The translations under genes were made by a program, and so were the position numbers. The notes below the pieces were generated by a model. The model made no database searches. It saw only the letters and a list, made by a program, of their open reading frames with translations, and was not told the origin of the DNA. DNA of 64,000 bases from Bradyrhizobium manausense. Lineage in GTDB: Bacteria > Pseudomonadota > Alphaproteobacteria > Rhizobiales > Xanthobacteraceae. Location: positions 1 through 64,000 of the forward strand of contig NZ_LJYG01000026.1 in the NCBI RefSeq assembly GCF_001440035.1, in the 5' to 3' direction. Shown piece after piece: positions 46,052-54,644 of this stretch (the first letter of the stretch is position 1; each line of letters opens with the position of its first letter).

Positions 46052-46127
46052 GAACGCCACGACCTGCCTTTCCGATCTGAACGCTGGCTCGTTTCCCGTA
46101 AACGAAGCAGGCAGTTTGTGTCAGTTT

Positions 46128-46154
46128 CCTGCAAACCGGTCCGGTTTGTGCAGG
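46128..46154. promoter_or_regulatory. Inverted repeat before the catabolic operon, candidate AraC site
   Basis: CCTGCAAACCGG followed by CCGGTTTGTGCAGG forms a near-perfect inverted repeat. The right half is almost the same as CCGGTTTTGTGCAG at 54534-54547 before the maleylacetate reductase gene. Since each site lies between an AraC paralogue and an operon, they are probably the operators of this regulator group. Inference; the motif was found by eye. Confidence 0.5.
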
Positions 46155-46350
46155 CTTGGCTATCAGGCATGTCCTACTTTCACCCCACTAAGAGGCGCCA
46201 GACGCAATCACGGCGCCGATGATGGGGAGAGACGCGCATGGCATTGTTCGATGCCGGGCGAGGGTGCTCGCATATCCGAATTGGCCAGCATTCGCTCGAG
46301 GAACCTTCCACCTCGGGTGATCGTGCTGCGCAGGAAAGTGGGCCGCTGCG

Positions 46351-46977
46351 ATGAAGGACTGGTCTCCGCTCGTCGTCGGGATCGGCGGCACGTTGCGCGA
46401 CGGATCAACCTCGGAGAGGGCGCTCCGCCTGGCTTTGACGGAAGCCGCGCGGCTCGGTGCGAAAACGCAGATCTTCGCCGGGCAATCGTTGAATCTCCCT
46501 CACTACGACGCCATTGAACGTACGGAACGTGCGACGTCGCTGGTCGAAGCGCTGCGCGCCGCAGACGGCGTCATCATAGCCACCCCAAGCTATCATGGCT
46601 CGATCTCCGGCCTGGTGAAGAACGCAATAGACTACACCGAGGATCTCCGCGCCGACGCGCGCAGCTATCTTGCCGGACGCGCTGTCGGCGCCATCGTATG
46701 CGCGGGCGGAGCCCAGGCCATGGGAGCGACGCTGGGGACTCTGCGGACGATTGTTCACGCGCTGCGCGGTTGGCCGACTCCATTTTCAGCGGTGATTAAC
46801 GCCGCGCAGAGGCCATTTTCCGCTGATGGTGCGTGCAGTGATCCGATCATAGCGCAACAGCTCGCATTCGTGGCCGAGCAGGTCGTCGAGTTCGCGAGAA
46901 TGCGGCGGCTATATGAGAGCCGGCGCAATGGGCTCGCGCCTCAAATATCAGAAGCCGCGCCGGCGCAATGCGCATAG
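46351..46977 (+). CDS. NADPH-dependent FMN reductase family protein
   Basis: Flavodoxin-fold reductase, 208 residues. It shows VVGIGGTLRDGSTSERALR for FMN phosphate binding and the family block ADGVIIATPSYHGSISGLVKNAIDY. It likely supplies reduced flavin to the acyl-CoA-dehydrogenase-like monooxygenase two genes downstream. First gene of the operon. The ATG at 46351 follows a poor ribosome binding site; the start agrees with the family. Confidence 0.88.
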   Translation: MKDWSPLVVGIGGTLRDGSTSERALRLALTEAARLGAKTQIFAGQSLNLPHYDAIERTERATSLVEALRAADGVIIATPSYHGSISGLVKNAIDYTEDLRADARSYLAGRAVGAIVCAGGAQAMGATLGTLRTIVHALRGWPTPFSAVINAAQRPFSADGACSDPIIAQQLAFVAEQVVEFARMRRLYESRRNGLAPQISEAAPAQCA

Positions 46978-47022
46978 AACGCGGCCGCAAACAACCAGAA
47001 CGGGAAACACTAGGGAGGGCTC

Positions 47023-48270
47023 ATGAGCAAGAATCGCATCTTTAGTTATGAGAATCTCGTTGTCGTCTTGATGGGAGCGGCGTTTGGCTTCGTATTTTTC
47101 GACCGCCTGGCGCTGAATTTTCTCTCTCCATTTCTGGTGCCTGAGCTCCATCTGAACAACACCCAGCTGGGTGCCCTCGCGGGTGGCCTGGCGCTGACCT
47201 GGGCAATCGCCGGCTATGCGGTCGGCACTCTTTCGGACTATTTTCAAAATCGTAAAACGCTCCTGGTCTGCGCGATAGTGATCTTCTCGATCTGCTCGGT
47301 AGGATCCGGTCTCGCCAATTCGTTTCTGACGTTGCTTGCCGCGCGCCTCGTTATGGGATTTGCGGAAGGACCCGTACTTCCGATCGCGCAATCGATCATG
47401 GCTGCGGAATCGTCGGAGCACCGTCGCGGCTTCAACATGGGCGTTCTGCAGAATTTCTTCAGCGCGCTTCTAAGTAATTTTGCCGCCCCTCTGGTGCTCG
47501 TCGCGATTGGGCAGATCTACGGCTGGAGAAGTGCTTTCTACATTGCGGCGGTGCCTGGCTTCGTTGTGGCGGCGCTGATCGTCGCATTCATCCGTGAACC
47601 TTCGTCGGGTGCCGCTCCGATATCGGCTAAATCTGCGCGCAACACGATCCCGCTTTCGACGATGCTGAAACATCGCAACATCTGGGTTTGCGCGATCGTG
47701 AGCTGCCTGATGGTGTCTTGGCTCCTGATCCAGATAACGTTCCTTCCGATCTACCTGGTGCAGGTTCGCGGTCTGTCGCCCAGCGTGATGAGCGTTGCCG
47801 TGGCCGCGACCGGTATCGCAACGGTCGCGTCTTCGATCATCGTGCCGGCGCTGTCGGATCGATTTGGCCGCCGTCCTTTGCTCATCTTGTCAGGCTTCGT
47901 CGGCGTGATAGCCCCGGTGGCGATCGTCATGTTCGACGGACCGTTGCCAATATTGGTGTTGTTGATGGGCGTCGGCCATCTCGCCGTTGGCAGCTTCTCA
48001 TTGTTCATGGCCACCGTGCCTTCCGAGACGATCCCTCGGACCCATGTTGCCACTGCGCTTGGCTTCATCATGGGGGTAGGCGAGGTCGCGGGCGGCTTCG
48101 CGGGCCCGGCCCTCGCCGGGATCGCTTCCGACGTGTTCGGTCCGTCCAGCTCGATGTGGATCGCCGCTTCGCTTTGTATCTGTGCAGGCTTGCTTTGCCT
48201 GATGCTGGACGAAACCGCGCCGCGGGTGCTCGAGCGCCACAAAAGAATGATTGTGAGTTCGCCCGCATGA
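47023..48270 (+). CDS. MFS transporter (aromatic acid:H+ symporter-like)
   Basis: 415 residues, about twelve membrane segments. The loop 2-3 motif is GTLSDYFQNRKT and the loop 8-9 motif is PALSDRFGRRPLL, as in MFS_1 and aromatic-acid/metabolite symporters. It lies 45 bases after the FMN reductase gene with GGAGGG upstream. By context it imports the substrate degraded by the operon; substrate identity is unknown. Confidence 0.85.
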   Translation: MSKNRIFSYENLVVVLMGAAFGFVFFDRLALNFLSPFLVPELHLNNTQLGALAGGLALTWAIAGYAVGTLSDYFQNRKTLLVCAIVIFSICSVGSGLANSFLTLLAARLVMGFAEGPVLPIAQSIMAAESSEHRRGFNMGVLQNFFSALLSNFAAPLVLVAIGQIYGWRSAFYIAAVPGFVVAALIVAFIREPSSGAAPISAKSARNTIPLSTMLKHRNIWVCAIVSCLMVSWLLIQITFLPIYLVQVRGLSPSVMSVAVAATGIATVASSIIVPALSDRFGRRPLLILSGFVGVIAPVAIVMFDGPLPILVLLMGVGHLAVGSFSLFMATVPSETIPRTHVATALGFIMGVGEVAGGFAGPALAGIASDVFGPSSSMWIAASLCICAGLLCLMLDETAPRVLERHKRMIVSSPA

Positions 48271-48325
48271 ATCCCTATCGCCGGTTAGCTGCAACCGCGC
48301 TCAACGGAAATATCAGGAGATCGAA

Positions 48326-49576
48326 ATGAACGTTCAGGCCATCCGCAAGAGCCTGCCGGCACCGGAGCCTCACCTCACTCCGCAGGATCTGGTCGACCGC
48401 GCCGCCTCGATGAGAACGCTGCTGCGGGAATCGCAGGACGAGACCGATGAGCGGGGACATTATTCGGACGAAATCCAGCAAAAGTTCATCGATGCTGGTT
48501 TCTATCGGATCTTGCAGCCCAAAATGTTTGGTGGCTACGAGTTCGATTACGAAACATTTTTTCGCGTCATGGTGGAGATATCGCGCGGTCATCCGTCCGC
48601 AGGGTGGTGCTTGACGTTGGCCGCATCTCATGCGCCGGTCATAGCCTCGCACTGGTCGGAAGCTGCACAGATCGAAATCTTCGGGTCGTCCGGACATTTC
48701 GCGTCACCGCACCGGGCTGCCCCGGGGGGTACGTGCCTGCCGGTCGAGGGCGGCTATATCATCAATGGTGTGTGGCCATATTCGTCGGGAATACCGCACA
48801 GCACGCACTTCCTGGGCGCAACGTTGCTTCAAACGTCGTTTCCGCCACGAATGCTCCATTTCGTTGTGCCGCGGGGGCAATACACAATTCTGGGCGATTG
48901 GGGTGGAGACCGCACCTTGGGCATGCGCGGCTCCGGCTCGAACAGCGTCAAGCTGGACAACGTCTTCGTGCCCGAGCACATGACCGCGTTCTTCGACGCG
49001 CTGGGTGTGAAGCAGGATCTCTCCGAGGGTACACCCGGAACGCGATTGCATGGCAACCCGATGTATCTCGGCGTTCTCATGGGTCCTTATCACGCGTCCC
49101 TGACATCGCCTATCATCGGTGCCGCGCGCGCGGCGATCGATGAATATCGCGATATCCTGTTCTCGCAAAACACATTTGTTCCCCCCTTCATCAAGCGCGC
49201 CTTCGAGACTGATTTCCAGGTCAACTACGGCCGCGCCATAGCGTTGACCGATGCAGCCGAAGGCGTGCTGCTCCAGGGCTTGCGCAAGCACATGGAGTAC
49301 TGCCAGCGGTGGGCGAAGACGGGTTTGCAAGCCTCCGTGGAAGAAAACTTGCGACTCTGGGGAATGCTGCAGACCGGCGCACGTCTTGCCTGTGAAGCCA
49401 TCGAACTCTTGTTCCAGACCGCCGGGTCGACCGCGGCGCGGAAGGGCTCAAGGATGCTTCGATACTTTGGCGACGCCCAGATGTATCGAGGACACATGTC
49501 CTCCCAATACATGACCTTCGCGAAGTACATTGGTCGCAGCAATCTCGGGCTGCCGACCGGTTTTCTGGATCTCTGA
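48326..49576 (+). CDS. Acyl-CoA-dehydrogenase-like flavin monooxygenase (HsaA/class D type)
   Basis: 416 residues. It has the acyl-CoA dehydrogenase fold: N-terminal helices with RILQPKMFGGYEFDYETFFR, the middle block RTLGMRGSGSNSVKLDNVFVP and a C-terminal helical domain. The first part (SRGHPSAGWCLTLAASHAPV) is typical of reduced-flavin-dependent oxygenases such as HsaA and related phenol or indole hydroxylases rather than true dehydrogenases. The neighbouring FMN reductase and alpha/beta hydrolase support an oxygenase role. AGGAGA precedes the ATG. Confidence 0.82.
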   Translation: MNVQAIRKSLPAPEPHLTPQDLVDRAASMRTLLRESQDETDERGHYSDEIQQKFIDAGFYRILQPKMFGGYEFDYETFFRVMVEISRGHPSAGWCLTLAASHAPVIASHWSEAAQIEIFGSSGHFASPHRAAPGGTCLPVEGGYIINGVWPYSSGIPHSTHFLGATLLQTSFPPRMLHFVVPRGQYTILGDWGGDRTLGMRGSGSNSVKLDNVFVPEHMTAFFDALGVKQDLSEGTPGTRLHGNPMYLGVLMGPYHASLTSPIIGAARAAIDEYRDILFSQNTFVPPFIKRAFETDFQVNYGRAIALTDAAEGVLLQGLRKHMEYCQRWAKTGLQASVEENLRLWGMLQTGARLACEAIELLFQTAGSTAARKGSRMLRYFGDAQMYRGHMSSQYMTFAKYIGRSNLGLPTGFLDL

Positions 49577-49594
49577 AGAAAGTCGGAGGGGGAC

Positions 49595-50671
49595 GTGACC
49601 CAAACTAAAGCAAAACCTGCTCCGTTGGTGCTGGCAGACCAGGGATTCTTCTGGACCGGCTTGGTGCGCCAGCAGACACCGAATGGCACCATCGCTGCGG
49701 GCCAGATGTTCGTGCAATATCAGATCCCGGAGCACATCCGGCATCCATATCCCATCGTGATGGTGCATGGAGGTGGGGGGCAGGGAACGGATTTTCTCGG
49801 TACTGCCGATGGACGGCCTGGATGGGCCACTTACTTTCTGAAACAGGGTTACGCGGTCTACGTCGTCGACCGCCCGGGGCACGGTCGCTCACCCCTGCAT
49901 CCGGAGGCTCTGGGTCCCATGACACCTCCGTTGACCTACGAATTTGCAATGACGCTGTTTAGCGCGCCCGGCAAGCAGCCGAACAGCTGGCCGAACGCGC
50001 AAAAGCACAATCAGTGGCCCGGCTCCGGCGTCGTCGGTGATCCAGCCCTGGACCAATTCATCGCGACCCAAGGTCCGTTCCTTGTGTTTTTGGCACAGAC
50101 CCAACTGCTGATGCAGCGAGCCGGCGCCGAATTGCTGGATCGTATCGGTCCGGCGGTCCTGCTCACCCATTCCATGGGGGCGCCCTTCGGTTGGCTCGTG
50201 GCCGATAGTCGACCGCACCTGGTGAAAGGCATTGTCGCGGTTGAGCCAATGGGGCCGCCTTTCGCCCAATTGCCAATGGGGCTGGGCGACCTCTCTTACG
50301 GACTCACTGCGATCCCGATGACGTTCGATCCGCCCGTCCAAGGCCCAACTGAACTGCGGCGCGAAATCCGCAAGGCTCCGAAGCCGGGGCTGGCGGACTG
50401 CTTCGTTCAGAAAGAGCCGGCGAGGCGTCTTCCCAACCTCGCATCGATGCCCGTTGCTGTCGTGACATCGGAGGCGTCGGCCTGGTCCATGCACGACCAC
50501 GGCACCGTCGATTATCTCGTCCAGGCGGGCGTGCGCGCCGTCCATCTGCGGCTCGAGGACCACGGCCTGCGCGGCAACGGCCACCTGATGATGCAAGAAA
50601 AGAACAGCGATGACATCGCTGCCTTCCTGGAAAGGTGGATCGCGGAATATGTGGGGTCACGACCAAGATAA
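49595..50671 (+). CDS. Alpha/beta hydrolase
   Basis: 358 residues. HGGGGQGTDFLG is the oxyanion region, DRPGHGRSPLHPE a canonical strand-loop, and LLTHSMGAPFGWLVADS the nucleophile elbow with Ser; the terminal His is in LEDHGLRGNGHLMM. It probably hydrolyses an ester or lactone (or a C-C bond of a ring-cleavage product) formed by the upstream oxygenase. GTG start at 49595 with GGAGGGGG. Confidence 0.85.
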   Translation: MTQTKAKPAPLVLADQGFFWTGLVRQQTPNGTIAAGQMFVQYQIPEHIRHPYPIVMVHGGGGQGTDFLGTADGRPGWATYFLKQGYAVYVVDRPGHGRSPLHPEALGPMTPPLTYEFAMTLFSAPGKQPNSWPNAQKHNQWPGSGVVGDPALDQFIATQGPFLVFLAQTQLLMQRAGAELLDRIGPAVLLTHSMGAPFGWLVADSRPHLVKGIVAVEPMGPPFAQLPMGLGDLSYGLTAIPMTFDPPVQGPTELRREIRKAPKPGLADCFVQKEPARRLPNLASMPVAVVTSEASAWSMHDHGTVDYLVQAGVRAVHLRLEDHGLRGNGHLMMQEKNSDDIAAFLERWIAEYVGSRPR

Positions 50672-50775
50672 TTTCAATTTTTCGCGCCGCCGCACTTGTG
50701 GTGAAGCAGCGGCTGGAAGGTGCGAGTGAGGTGGTCAGGTTTGTCAGCAGACCGTTAGCGCGAGAGGAGTGTGAG

Positions 50776-51075
50776 ATGGCGAAGAAGGGATATTGGGTCG
50801 GTCACATCAACGTCACGAACCCGGAGCGCTACAAGGACTACATCGCGGCCAACGCCGGACCATTGAAGAAGTACGGAGCGCGGTTCCTTGTCCGAAACGG
50901 CGCATGCGAAGTGCACGGCAACGCACTTCAAGGGCGTCGCCACGTCGTAATCGAGTTCGAAAGCTACGCAATAGCTAAGGCCTGCTACGACTCACCGGAG
51001 TATCAGGCTGCGGCCAAGATTCGCGACGAAGCCAGCACCTCCGATTTCGTCATGATCGAGGGCCACGAGGACTAA
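50776..51075 (+). CDS. DUF1330 family protein
   Basis: 99 residues, a dimeric ferredoxin-like (dabb) fold family: GYWVGHINVTNPERYKDYI, FLVRNGACEVHGNALQGRRH, then CYDSPEYQAAAKIRD. These small proteins accompany catabolic operons; function not established. GAGAGGAG precedes the ATG at 50776; an in-frame upstream extension is unlikely. Confidence 0.88.
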   Translation: MAKKGYWVGHINVTNPERYKDYIAANAGPLKKYGARFLVRNGACEVHGNALQGRRHVVIEFESYAIAKACYDSPEYQAAAKIRDEASTSDFVMIEGHED

Positions 51076-51224
51076 CAGCTATCCGCAGCGGGGTCTGGCA
51101 ACTTACGATTAAGAGCCTGGCCGGAGGTGGAGACACTAATTCGTTTCACAGTATGCCGGTCAGTATCTGTAGCCTAGCGGCGGGGCTTTCACTCCACCTT
51201 CTCGCTCATGCTCGAGGAGGCGCG

Positions 51225-52163
51225 ATGACGCCGAGGGGCGCGCGCAAGCATCAGGAGCACCATCAATTGAAAGATATCGAAGACAAGGTCGCATTCATCA
51301 CGGGAGGCGCGAGTGGGATCGGGTTCGGAATGGCCCGCGCGTTCCTGCAACATGGGGTGAAGGTCGTTATCGCGGACGTCCGTCAATCGCATCTGGATGC
51401 GGCCGCTTCCGCCCTCGATCGCTCCAACAAGAACTACCATCTGATCCGTCTGGACGTTACCGACCGCGAGTCAATGGCACGGGCAGCGACGGAGACCGAG
51501 AAGGTATTCGGCAAGGTCCACATACTCTGCAACAATGCAGGCGTATCGAGCATGGTGGCTATGGAAGACGCGAGCTTCGCGGATTGGGATTTTGTCATGA
51601 ACATCAACGTCGGGGGCGTCGTCAACGGCGTCGCGACGTTCGTGCCCCGGATTCGGGCGCACGGAGAAGGTGGTCACATCGTCAACACCTCCTCGATGGC
51701 CGGCATCCTCGCTCTTCCAAATCCCGGCGGCATCTACTCGACATCCAAATTCGCGGTGCGCGGCCTGACGGAGTCGTTGCGTATGGCGCTCGGACCGCAC
51801 AACATCGGCGTTTCGCTCCTTTGTCCCGGTCTGGTTCGCAGCAATCTCGTCGACACGACGCTTCACCTCAACACGTCCGCTTCTGCTCAATCGGCGGGCG
51901 GCCCGTTCGCGGCCGGCGGTTCGCCGTTGGAAGCCGGGATGGATCCTCTCGCCGTAGGCGAACGGGTGGTCGAAGGAATCGTCGGCAACGAGCCATACAT
52001 TCTTCCGCACGGCGAATTCAAAGACGAAGTCGCAGAGTCCTTCGGAGAGATACTCCAGTCGTTCCCCACCGATCGAGACGTCGATCCGAAACGGCAACAG
52101 TTCGAAGCGATGCGCCGGCAAGCGACGACGGAGGCCAAGCGCTTGGCTGCGAGCATTGGTTAG
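51225..52163 (+). CDS. Short-chain dehydrogenase/reductase (classical SDR)
   Basis: About 312 residues. The cofactor loop is TGGASGIGFGMARAF, NNAGVSS follows, and the catalytic Ser-Tyr-Lys appear as NTSSMAGI and IYSTSKFAVRG. An acidic residue after strand 2 (IADVRQ) favours NAD(H). The start at 51225 has GAGGAGG upstream; a longer frame from 51153 lacks support. It presumably oxidises an alcohol intermediate of the operon's pathway. Confidence 0.88.
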   Translation: MTPRGARKHQEHHQLKDIEDKVAFITGGASGIGFGMARAFLQHGVKVVIADVRQSHLDAAASALDRSNKNYHLIRLDVTDRESMARAATETEKVFGKVHILCNNAGVSSMVAMEDASFADWDFVMNINVGGVVNGVATFVPRIRAHGEGGHIVNTSSMAGILALPNPGGIYSTSKFAVRGLTESLRMALGPHNIGVSLLCPGLVRSNLVDTTLHLNTSASAQSAGGPFAAGGSPLEAGMDPLAVGERVVEGIVGNEPYILPHGEFKDEVAESFGEILQSFPTDRDVDPKRQQFEAMRRQATTEAKRLAASIG

Positions 52164-52309
52164 AACTTCGATCCGGCGCGCGAGGACCGTGCCCATCTCC
52201 ATTGGACGTCCGCTCGCAGCCGAGTCATTCGAAAGACGTCGCAAGAATCGGGGGAAGCAATCCTCCGGACAAACAGCCGCTCTCAGAGCGGCCTATCAGG
52301 GAGGTGTCG

Positions 52310-53512
52310 ATGCGAAGCGCTATCGCAGCTGCAGGGCTGTACGTGGTCTGGTCCGTTCTCGCGGCGCCGGCTGTAGCCGAAGACGGGCCCGGCATCACCG
52401 CCACCGAGATCCGCATCGGACAGACGATGCCCTATAGCGGGCCAGTGTCCGCCTTCGGCATCCTCGGCAAGGGCGAGGTCGCCTATTTCAGGATGGTCAA
52501 CGACCGCGGCGGCATCAACGGCCGCAATGTCAACCTGCTCTCGCTCGATGACAGCTATGTGCCGCCCAAGACCGTGGAGCAGACGCGCCGGCTGGTTGAG
52601 AGCGACGATGTCTCGTTCATCTTCTCGACGATGGGGACGGCGCACAACACGGCGATCGCCAAATATCTGGCGGCTAAGAAGGTGCCCCAGCTGTTCGTCG
52701 CCTCCGGCGCCTCGAAGTTCGGTGATCCCGCGCAGTTTCCCCTGACGCTGATGGGGGTGATGGCGCCGTTCCGCAACGAGGCCCGCATGTATGCGCGCTA
52801 TGCGCTGCAGAAGAAGGCCGACGCGACCTTCGCGGTGCTGGCGCAGAACGACGATTTCGGTCGCGACTACCTCGCCGGGCTAAGGGACGTGCTCGGCGAT
52901 CGTTACGAGACGGCAGTCACGGCGGCGACCTACGAGACGACCGAGCCGACGGTCGATTCGCAGATCGTGAAGCTCAAATCGACCGGCGCGGATGCGTTCG
53001 TGATCGCCGCGACGCCGAAATTCGCTGCGCAGGCGATCCGCAAGGCTTACGAGATCAACTGGCGTCCGATCATGTTCCTGACCAATGTGTCGGTATGGAT
53101 GTCCTCGGTGATGGAGCCCGCCGGGCTCGACGCCGGCACCGGCATCATCTCGAGCGCCTATGTCAAGGATCCGCTCGATCCGGCATGGGCGGACGATCCC
53201 GGCGTGAAGGGGTGGCGCGACTACATGGCCAAATACGTGCCTGACGGCGATATCCGCGATTCCAACTACGTCAACAGTTACAACAACGGCATGGTGCTGG
53301 AGCACGTGCTCAAGGCCGCCGGCAACGACCTCAGTCGCGAGAACATCCTGCGGCAGGCGCTGTCGATCAAGGACCTGGAATTGCCGATGCTACTGCCCGG
53401 CATCAAGGTCAATACCGGCGAGAGTGACCATCTGCCGGTCGAGCAGCTGCAATTCATGCGCTTCACCGGCAAGCAGTGGGAGCGCTTCGGGGAGGTGCTC
53501 TCGACCAAGTAG
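52310..53512 (+). CDS. Periplasmic branched-chain-amino-acid-type substrate-binding protein, orphan
   Basis: 400 residues with a signal peptide ending VLAAPAVAED and a type 1 periplasmic binding fold: EIRIGQTMPYSGPVSAFG, NDRGGINGRNVNLLSLDDSY, LAQNDDFGRDYLAG. Liv-type family members in aromatic degraders often bind aromatic acids. No permease or ATPase is adjacent, so it must share a transporter elsewhere or serve as a sensor. The ATG at 52310 with GGGAGG is chosen; a much longer frame upstream is the shadow of the SDR gene. Confidence 0.85.
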   Translation: MRSAIAAAGLYVVWSVLAAPAVAEDGPGITATEIRIGQTMPYSGPVSAFGILGKGEVAYFRMVNDRGGINGRNVNLLSLDDSYVPPKTVEQTRRLVESDDVSFIFSTMGTAHNTAIAKYLAAKKVPQLFVASGASKFGDPAQFPLTLMGVMAPFRNEARMYARYALQKKADATFAVLAQNDDFGRDYLAGLRDVLGDRYETAVTAATYETTEPTVDSQIVKLKSTGADAFVIAATPKFAAQAIRKAYEINWRPIMFLTNVSVWMSSVMEPAGLDAGTGIISSAYVKDPLDPAWADDPGVKGWRDYMAKYVPDGDIRDSNYVNSYNNGMVLEHVLKAAGNDLSRENILRQALSIKDLELPMLLPGIKVNTGESDHLPVEQLQFMRFTGKQWERFGEVLSTK

Positions 53513-53588
53513 GGTCGATTATATTGAAAACTGAGGACCGTTGGGATTTACTCCGCGGCACCGAAGCCTCGAGCCCTTGGTCCGTCGG

Positions 53589-54476
53589 ATGCAGGCAACG
53601 TCGAATTTTGGGGTGCAGGAGACGCACGGCGTCCTGAACCGCTTCCAGGCCGAATTCCGCGGCTCGAGCGAAGGGCTCGGCTGGTCGTCCGCATTTGCCT
53701 CGGTTCAGCGCGAACGGCCGTTTGAGGGGCACTTCCACGCACTTTCAGACAATCTGATGGTGCTGCATCGGGGCGGTCCGGTCGACATCACGTATGTGAT
53801 GGACGGCAAGTCGGTTGCCCGGCACATCCCGCGCGGCGGCGTTTTCTTCCTGCCGGCGGGCCATGCATGCAACGTGCTCCTGCGCGAACCGCTGGAATCC
53901 ACCCACATCTATCTGCGTTCCGACCTGTTCGCCGGCCCTGGCGGGTCGTCAGGCGCGACCAGCGGCCTCGCGCCGATGCTCGGCGATCAGGACGCTGTGC
54001 TGGAGCATCTTGCCGCGGCGATCGGTGATACCATCACCGGAGGTCTGCCGGCCTCGTCGCTCTTCGTCGACCCGATCGCGCAAGCGATCGCCAACCGTTT
54101 CGTGGCGATCAACTTCCACAAGCCGAGCACGGAAGCCGGCAAGCATCCGAACCTGCTCAGTGGCAGGCAGATGGCACGCATTCGCGAGTTCGTTGATGCC
54201 AATATCGATAGCGATATCCGCCTCGACCAGCTGGCGGAGCTGTGCGGCCGCAGCACCGAGTATTTCGTGCGGCTTTTCAAGGCGACCAACGGCGTCTCGC
54301 CTTATCAATACGTGCTCAATCTGCGCATAGAGCGCGCCAGGGCGCTGCTTGCCGACGAGACCCTGAGTCTGGCCGAGATCGCGCTGGCTTGCGGCTTCTC
54401 CCATCAAGAGCATTTCACGCGGATGTTCCGCCGCTTTACTGGCATTACACCCGGACGATACCGACACAGCCACTAG
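53589..54476 (+). CDS. AraC-family transcriptional regulator (paralogue 3)
   Basis: 295 residues from the ATG at 53589, which aligns with the first residue of paralogue 1 (MEAKREFRG against MQATSNFGV); an upstream TTG at 53541 is an alternative. Sensor domain: EGLGWSSAFASVQRERPFEG and GGVFFLPAGHACNVL. HTH pair: LAELCGRSTEYFVRLFKATN and LAEIALACGFSHQEHFTRMF. It lies directly before the hydroxyquinol genes and probably activates them through the repeats at 54520-54570. Confidence 0.9.
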   Translation: MQATSNFGVQETHGVLNRFQAEFRGSSEGLGWSSAFASVQRERPFEGHFHALSDNLMVLHRGGPVDITYVMDGKSVARHIPRGGVFFLPAGHACNVLLREPLESTHIYLRSDLFAGPGGSSGATSGLAPMLGDQDAVLEHLAAAIGDTITGGLPASSLFVDPIAQAIANRFVAINFHKPSTEAGKHPNLLSGRQMARIREFVDANIDSDIRLDQLAELCGRSTEYFVRLFKATNGVSPYQYVLNLRIERARALLADETLSLAEIALACGFSHQEHFTRMFRRFTGITPGRYRHSH

Positions 54477-54518
54477 GTTCCGCTGATGGCGGCCACGGCG
54501 GTCGGAGGCCCGATTCGG

Positions 54519-54570
54519 CCCTGTGCAATTTTTCCGGTTTTGTGCAGATTTTCTTCGGTTTCGTGCAGGC
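54519..54570. promoter_or_regulatory. Three TGTGCA-type direct repeats, candidate AraC site before the hydroxyquinol operon
   Basis: TGTGCA at 54522, TGTGCA at 54541 and CGTGCA at 54562 lie about two helical turns apart; the last two are in CGGTTTTGTGCAG and CGGTTTCGTGCAG. Direct repeats about 20 bases apart are the usual layout for AraC-type activators. The same CGGTTTGTGCAG core is found at 46141. The motif was found by eye only. Confidence 0.5.
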
Positions 54571-54644
54571 CCGCCGCGCCAGCCCGCCCCTAGCTTCCTC
54601 CCAACGATATGAGATCGCCGGTTCGCCGGCTTGGGAGGATTGCC

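Noticed and set aside
51584-52309. Long N-terminal extension of the orphan binding protein
   Set aside because: This part is the shadow of the SDR gene; the ATG at 52310 begins a proper signal peptide.
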